Assembly (NCBI RefSeq): GCF_019649055.1
Contig: NW_026570258.1
Coordinates: 868,001 to 932,000, forward strand
From: Paramacrobiotus metropolitanus
Taxonomy: Eukaryota > Tardigrada > Eutardigrada > Parachela > Macrobiotidae
Length of the DNA: 64,000 nucleotides
Direction: 5' to 3'
Position 1 is the first letter of the stretch; each line of letters starts with the position of its first letter. The notes under the pieces are model-generated. The model worked only from the letters and a program-made list of their open reading frames with translations. It was not told where the DNA came from and did not search any database. Below, piece by piece: positions 56,573-64,000 of this stretch. The position numbers and the translations under genes are program-made.

Positions 56573-59500
56573 ATGTTTACCAGGATTCACAAAAAATTGT
56601 CTAGAATGTTGACGGCGGAAGCATTAATTCTGTACATCGTCATTTGCGGATCGCATCCACTGTACGCATCCACACCAAGACTGCAGCAGCAGGACATTGT
56701 GACAGAATTCTCGTGTGATTTTGACAACGGTTTATGTCCGGGTTGGACAGTTTTTACCAGTAATTCCAATGTATCGTGGGTCGTGTCGGGCAGTCAGCAC
56801 GCAGATAATGCCAGCAGCAGCAGCATGCATACTCTGAACGGTAAAAAGCAACATTTGATTAGGTGGACATACAACTATTTTGTTTACCGGTGCAGTTGAA
56901 CAGGAATTTCGTGCCACCCATTGCACGAAATTTGTGTGGAGGGTGTTTTTCTTGCTGATAACATTGAAGTTCATTAGGCTATCACAAAAATAACCATTGT
57001 TGATATTGATTTACTAGCCCTAGTTTCAGGAACAAATTTCATGTACATCCCGAAGGCAATTCGTACCGATAACGCTGAAATTTGGACGGATATCACCAGC
57101 CAAAACCTGAAAAGCGCTGGGAAAAACCAGCCGTTAAGCATGGTGGTCAGTTTCTGGTACTATGTACCAAAAGGCTGGGGAACATTACTGTTAGTTCTTC
57201 GAGAAATCGCTTTGCATGGTGATGTCAAAGAAGTTCCCCTGTGGATGCTACGGGATAATGTTCACAAAAACTACCCCAGTGAGGAGGTGCCCTGGTATTA
57301 TGCGGAAGCGGCGCTGACAGTGACGGGCACCAGTGAACATTCGGCGCTAATCTTTCGCTACATGGCCGGCAGATCAGTTGACACATTCGCCGTGGACAAT
57401 ATCGTCACATCGTTTACTACTTATCAACACTCTAGTAAAACGATTTCCTGCGATTTTATTGCGGATTTGTGTGGCTGGGTGAACTACTTCGATGGAGATT
57501 TTCACCGGGAAACTGCCGGGAAGCAATCGTACTTGGTGGCCCGTCACAACGATACCGGTATACATCCTGTATACAAGAACCGCAGTCTTCGATTGGGCAC
57601 TGTCCCACTGCTGCGTGCTGACCTTTTGACAACCGTTTTCAGTTTTTGGTATCGGTTCAGCGATGTTCGGGTCGAATTGCTGCAGTTGTTTGTCGTGGAA
57701 ATGTACGATGTGTTGCTGGTATGGGAAGTGGAATCAGCGGCGGATAATGTCGGCCGCTGGATCCACGTGGAACTGCCGCTTTGTCTGCAAGTCGGTGTGC
57801 CGCTGCGCTTTTTAGCTGCACTGGATGAATTTGGAGCAGAAATACAATTGGCGAATTTCGTATACCATGGAGAGCTAAATGATAGTGTGGTGCGCCATGA
57901 TTCCTGTACGGGAATTTCTTGTACCTTCGATCATTCGTTGTGCGGATGGAGCGAACAGTATAGCGTGTCATCACGGTAAAGAAAATTATAAGAATGCTTA
58001 TTTTCAGGTACAGATACGCAGACGCTCTGCCTAAAATCGATTGGTGAACCCGACAAGTATTGAATTCGAGATCACATCTATTCGAGCCACCAACGCATTC
58101 ATTCATCCGAGTCAATCTGGTTCTCGTGCCCGTAGTGCTAGTTGTTGCAGTTAACAACCATCTAGTTTACTATTAAGCGTGGCGCAGCTGCGTCGCTTTT
58201 CTACGTGCAGATGAGTTGCCATCTACGGCTAACTGTTACAACCGTGAACTGACATAGGTACAGGTAGCATTTAGTTCAATACATAAATGTTAAATCAACA
58301 GTGGTTATTGTAAAGTTTAAATTATAACTAGCTGTGATCGATGTAAAATTTTGTTGAACACGAACCCGTATAGATTCTTTGCACTACTGCACCGAAGTGT
58401 CCTTTATAAAACCTTTTATCATCTTAATCTTTGCATATATGTAGTTGGACGAGGCAGCCCTTCCCAGAGGACCATACATATGAAAAAACCGGCTTATTCG
58501 ACCTGGTAGCGACGACCGAAACCAGTCCTCTGACGTCGGTGGCCCGATTGGTCAGCAACTGCATCGACATTATTGCGCCCACAACTCTTTATGACGGGCA
58601 CACCGAAGCTGAAGGCAATAAACTCATTGTAAAACTGTTTGACCACAATTCCAGCGAGAAATTCGTGGGAATGATGGCATATAATGCCGCCGTGCAGCTC
58701 CAACCAGTCAAAGCCGTGCGCATTGTCATCGAACATGCGTTCCCGTTTGGCTCCGCCCCTACGGCCCGGCTGCCTTTACTCCTACTGCAGCACGAAACCC
58801 TGGTGGCTAAGGTATCGGATCAGTGCCCGGATTATCCGCTGGAACCGTTACTTAGCGATTATCCCCAAACGACGACCGTTAGCTGCTCGTTTGATCGGAA
58901 TTTTTGCGGTTGGATAAACGATGGTCCCAGTGGGTTCTCTATCGCAAACGGCTATATTACAGCGGCACCATACAAAGGGACTGGCGCAGCTGTGGCCTTA
59001 ATGTTAAACTCATCCAGTAACAAGATCATCGGACCGCTACGGTCACCGGTTATTCAAGGGACAGGAAAAAGCCAAATATTTTTCTTCTTCCGCGTTTACG
59101 TTAACGTACAATCGGTTTCTCTGTACACGAAATTTGAGAACGCATCGAACGCGATTTGGGTATATAATTACAATAACGAAGCCAAATGGCGGTTTAATCG
59201 GTGGCTGTTTGTACGAGTCAGTTATTCTACGGAGGAAGCTCATACGCTGGAATTCACTGTACGATTCGAGTAAGTACACTGCTTACTTCCTGTTGATTCG
59301 CTTGCGAAGGACGAGAAGAGGAAACAATACAAGGTTTTAACTGCATACTTTTAGGAAAAGCAACCTTAATAGCGATGGATGTTGGATCGATGAGTTGGTT
59401 TTAAATAATGAGCGCATTAACGATAATTCGTCCGATATTCGTGACGATATTCCACAATCACCTGTTACATCGTGGACATGCGACCATCTGATGCTCACAA

Positions 59501-62500
59501 TGTCCGATCCGCCGTTTTTCTGTGGATGGGAGATAATCAGCAATCCAAGCGTCATAATACAGATCGAATCGATTGTAAATACCTTTTACGGTCATCGGTA
59601 CGACACACTGGCTTTGGGGTACCGTGTTAACAGCACCCAAAAGAATACCAGTTTCGAATTAATCAGCCCAGAACGAGATATAGTAGCCGGAGATGAACTG
59701 CAAATACGATATTTAGTGCGTCGGAGACCAGTCGTTGTTGAAACGATAATTATGCTAGGCTCCAATTTGAACACAACAGTTGGTCTGCTATCTGTAAGGC
59801 GTTATGGCGCTGCAAGAAGGATAGAATGGTTTGTTGAAGATGTCCTCATTAATCAGACTGCGCGCAATGCTAAGGTAAGTAGATAACCCTATCCTTTTCA
59901 CTTTTTAACATTATCGTGTTATGCTTAATAAATCAAGGACACAATTTAGGACAATATCGCTTAAAGTACAAACGAATTACTGAATCATTATTTATGTGTG
60001 CAAAGCGCAGTGAGGTGTGTTAAAAACACTGCGATGCAAGCGGCGCAAACAACGAATTTCTTTGGGCAGACTAGAGAAGCTGATTTTATTATTGAGCGCC
60101 GATTTTGTCATCAAAGTTTTGTTCCAATGGTCTACTGGTCGGAAATAAAATTGCTCTAAATTGTAAGTTCTATATGTGTAAAATTTGAGGCACAAAAATG
60201 CGGGGATTTCGCAAAGCACTGAACAGTGAACCGATGCGAACTACCCGATTTACAACTGTTTTGGCCTTTCCTGTGCATGTGTATTAAGAAAGTGCTTATC
60301 AGTTTAACATAGTAAATCGTGTCACATCGTCGACAGACTGTTATCAGAGTAACTTTCCCAACGGCCGGATATGTACAAGCGAAACGGCAAAGGGCCGATG
60401 CATCCCCAGACTTCGCTATCAGCCAAGTCTGGTACACAGGCGATGCAGGTAATTTACTGCGCTCAATAGTGCTTTAAAACATCGGGTTACCATTACGTAA
60501 CAGTATCTGCGTCAGACAGGTTTTCGCCCGGATGCGCAGTTAGATCGCTTGCCGAACTATGGTAAACGTCTCGAATCTGCCGCAAGGTCTGTAAAGTTAA
60601 AATAACGCTTTACATGAAAGTGTGTGTATACACAGCTTCCTGCTACGACATGGAATATCGCAACATCACTTGTACCTTCCAACACAACGATTCATGCAGT
60701 TGGCAATCCATCGAAAACAATTGGATAGCCGTGGAAGATCCTGCGGAATATTCTCTATTTATGGTCAACGTGAATCATATGCCGAATCGCGGTACATTTA
60801 TGGCCTTGAATGCAACGAACAAAAGCACGGCGTTTCTGGAATCTGGACATATCGGTCCAACTCATTCGACACTGAATTTCTCTGCGTTCATCTTTGGTCC
60901 GGGATTGAACTACCTACGACTGCATGCAGAAAGTATGGCCAATCGTTACTTGCTGTGGGACTCGACAGAATTGCGTAGGCCGTCGCTCAGAGAATGGCAG
61001 AATGTTCAGGTTGACCTTTGCCTAAAAGTACCATTCAAGGTCAGTGCAGTGTAGTCATGTGGGTGCGTTGCTCGAATTTGCAAATTTGCTGGAAAACTAA
61101 TGCCAGATTTTGGATCGTTATAGTTAGTGTTTGAAGCTTCCACCACTAATGACCTTTATGTGGCCGCTTTGGACGATATAGTGCTGGTCGATGAATGCGC
61201 CCTACTTACACACAATACAGTATGCGCACAACTGCGGGCACCAAAGGATCCATTTTTTCCAACGGCAGCCACTGATCCCCTATTAAGTATGTTACTTATT
61301 TACAGAGATAATAATATTTTGCAAAAAGCCGGCTTTTAAAAATATACAGTATCGTGGCTTCGTTTTGCTTTGTCGTGGTCTTTTGATCTACACTTACACC
61401 TGTTCTCCACAGAACGCTTTTTTAAAGGCGATTTTGGTAAGGAATATGCCACAATGTTTTCCAAAAATGCGCCCCCAATAAGCTGTTATCAAATTAGTTA
61501 ATAATTGTTCTCCAGCACCGTCCTTGTTTGGCAACGTGAGCTGCACGTTCGACGGACAGGATTTCTGTGGTTGGATCAGTAACGATACCGAACCGACCGT
61601 GTGGAGCATTGCGCCGTCTTTTCCAACCGGCAATTTAGTAGCCATACTCACTTGTTCCCAAGTGCAAGGGGTATTTGTCGCCGCTTACTTGATTAGTCCG
61701 GTTATTTTCTGCGAAGAAGGCTGCCATTTTCAGGTAAGATTTTGCCAACACGTTCCAATGTGGTTAACGAGTCAGATGTGAACTCCCGAGTAAATTAATT
61801 ACGCACAGTATGCATTAATATAGTATAGCAGAATTTTGATCCTAGTGCACTGGCTTAAAAAAATTAAATATAGTAGATATAATAATATATCTCTTTTTGA
61901 ACGTCATTGAGTCGAGATAGAGAAACCACGACTGCCGCGTTGTACATTTCAGCTGCGGTACAGAGCTTCCGAAGGAAAAGTAGTTCAACTGAAGCTAGCT
62001 TTGGTTTCTAACGCAACTCTCTCATCGGTCGGATTATGGAACAGTGAACTTAACGAATTTCCCAACTGGGAAACCGTTACGGTGAATCTATCGGACACCG
62101 AATCGGCATTGTGGATGATCCTGGAAGTGCGAATTTTCGAAGATAACTCATTCATCGAGATGGACGATTTCCAGCTATACGACAACAACCTCGATAGTAT
62201 GGCTTCGTAGTCCACAGATTAAATTCACGTAAACGTGTAAGCTTAATAAGCCTTTTTCACACAGCCCTCTTGACCGACGATAGTAATCTCGATAAATCAG
62301 GTTAGTCAGTCGTGTACATTAGAAATGGGCTCTCTGTTATGTAGGTGCCTTTTTTCAGAGCATTCAGCAACTGTTTACGGGAATGTTTTGGGTGCATTCG
62401 GCTTACTTTTTATATTAGCCGGGGTGGTCTGGTACAGCCGATGGCATTCAAAGGTCAGTTTATTTACGGTATGCATTGTACTTGGCATTTTATAAGCATT

Positions 62501-63905
62501 ATTAATATTTGCTAGTTTTTAGCTGGAATATTACACGCGGATATCTTTTTGCGATGTTCCATTGTCTCTGCTTAAGGAATTCGAACTACCTGCTAACTTA
62601 CTAACCTTACGTACGACTACGCACACCGCAGACGTCGCCTCAGGCTGTTTAACATAGAACTTGTTGTGTAGTAGATAAACCACTGGACGCCGTGGACAGT
62701 GGTATGGATAGCCGCTTTTGTCGCGTGGGACTTGCACGCGTCACAGCAGCCTATCCGAAACGATCACTGGATGCCCACACACAGGTAGCGGTTAAATTTC
62801 TGATGGACAAACATACACGAGACGACGAGCGGTGTTTCTTGGCGGAAATGGCTACCTTCATGCGGGCGGGCCGACACGACAACACTGTCAGTTTGGTTGG
62901 AGTGATACTCAAAGGTTAAACTTAATCCGTCATAGTTTCTTTTGACTAGCGCTTTTGAGTCAAAACACAAGCCGTGTAAAAAATTCAGAATTCGAAAAGA
63001 GATCGTTTTCCGGTGTTGGTTACTAGTGTCATCATTTGTTAGGTCGTCCGATGATTGTAATGGAGTACTGTGCAAATGGATGCCTACTGAATTATTTACA
63101 CGACAAAATCAATTATGCGCACATCAAAGCAAACAACCCAACTGCAGACGAAGCTGAGTTCCAAAATGAGCTGAGAAGTTTATTATGGACAATATACCAA
63201 GTGGCTAAAGGGATGGAGTTCCTGTCCGGTCGTAATATCCTCCACCGTGATTTAGCCGCTCGCAATGTATTACTGGACGATAATGCCAACGCAAAAATCA
63301 GTGATTTCGGCTTAGCCAGAGCGCACAGCGAATACATTCTACAACGTTCCAACGTAAGTCCGTTGTCCAAATCTAATTGTTGTCTCTGAAATAGTTTTTC
63401 TAAAGCAGTAATACCACAGTATTAATTCCTTTGCAAGTACAGACCGTAATAAGCGATATTCAAAAGCTTTGACGACAAAACATCATGTTATCAGTCGTTT
63501 GGATTAGGTAAAGTTGCCATTGGGCTGGATGGCCCCGGAAACACTCATCTCCATGGAAGGGCGCTACACTGAAAAGAGCGATGTGTGGTCGTTTGGTGTT
63601 GTCGTCTGGGAGAGCTTTACGTTCGGCCAGCTGCCATACACGGATACGGAACACTTTCCCGATGGACTAGAGAACCAGCTAGGCGTACTGCTCCAATTCC
63701 TTCAAGATGGCAAGCGGTTGACACTGCCGACTATTTGCCCACGCTGGATGTACGTAATTATTGAGAAACCACTATGCTGTTATGCTTAAGTGATTATGTT
63801 GATAGGTCGACATTGGTGGCTGAATGCTGGAAATGGGAGTCCGTGGAGCGACCGGCTTTTAAGGACATTGTGGTGGCCATGCATGCCTGCATGGCGGAAT
63901 TATAA
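56573..63905 (+). CDS. Receptor tyrosine kinase with about seven MAM modules (16 exons)
   Basis: Exons 56573-56840, 57030-57975, 58445-59269, 59355-59874, 60337-60448, 60636-61039, 61124-61286, 61516-61733, 61953-62196, 62265-62300, 62359-62453, 62523-62610, 62675-62914, 63043-63353, 63508-63749 and 63806-63905 give 1,603 codons in frame. A hydrophobic leader ([12 protein letters not shown]) precedes MAM starts at residues about 48 ([10 protein letters not shown]), 229 ([12 protein letters not shown]), 386 ([12 protein letters not shown]), 556 ([12 protein letters not shown]), 718 (diverged), 898 ([13 protein letters not shown]) and 1088 ([13 protein letters not shown]). The single TM is [15 protein letters not shown] (about 1255-1270). 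The kinase has [24 protein letters not shown] and [12 protein letters not shown]. The glycine loop is degenerate ([10 protein letters not shown]). Probable cell-surface signalling receptor, ligand unknown. The exon 12/13 junction is the least certain. Confidence 0.9.
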
Positions 63906-64000
63906 TTGCTTGTGCATTTTCAACAGCATTAGAATGAGGTCAAAACAAAAATATTTACACAGGCGGTGATAATTTCAAGGAAGTGACAATGACTGTGTTT

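Overview
This is eukaryotic nuclear DNA from an invertebrate animal. The genes have GT-AG introns, mostly about 60 to 500 bases long. Exons are richer in GC than the AT-rich introns and intergenic DNA, and about half of the window is repeats and decayed mobile elements. The gene families (RFX factors, a MAM-domain receptor tyrosine kinase, a class A-like GPCR, a chemoreceptor-like membrane protein, animal GH3, secreted cysteine-rich proteins) suggest an ecdysozoan. A tardigrade is my best guess, but nothing here proves it.

Layout. Bases 1-2590 are a 79-bp minisatellite. A composite repeat element follows (about 2936-3430), then a BTB-domain fragment. A minus-strand secreted LRR-type protein lies at 5211-6103. 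From 8.3 to 20.4 kb there is a small family of secreted cysteine-rich proteins: two intact three-exon genes and one decayed copy. They are separated by tandem repeats, a 5'-truncated LINE with an (ATT)n tail, a dispersed repeat of about 245 bp, and a MITE with an exact TA target duplication. From 22.8 to 25.6 kb a multi-pass receptor-like gene sits beside a duplicate whose reading frame runs into a long foldback element. From 28.6 to 30.1 kb lies a decayed non-LTR retrotransposon with a CCHC plus RPD...D endonuclease region. Two further fragments of it occur at 43.4-43.9 kb and 55.4-55.5 kb.

The second half is gene-richer. A nine-exon GH3 gene (30458-34273, 638 aa) is followed by a coiled-coil terminal exon on the minus strand. 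Two RFX transcription factor paralogues then lie tail to tail (37794-43177 plus; 46985-50462 minus) and share every comparable intron position and phase. A tiny two-exon secreted peptide gene (46089-46433) sits between them. A two-exon GPCR (53211-54430, minus) and a 16-exon receptor tyrosine kinase with about seven MAM modules (56573-63905, about 1,603 aa) complete the window.

The exon models for GH3, both RFX genes, the two cysteine-rich genes, the GPCR, the peptide gene and the kinase were assembled by hand from splice sites. Exon lengths and phases sum to uninterrupted frames. No operon-like logic links the genes. The clearest biological themes are tandem or inverted duplication of secreted, receptor and regulatory genes, and heavy colonisation by short non-autonomous elements.
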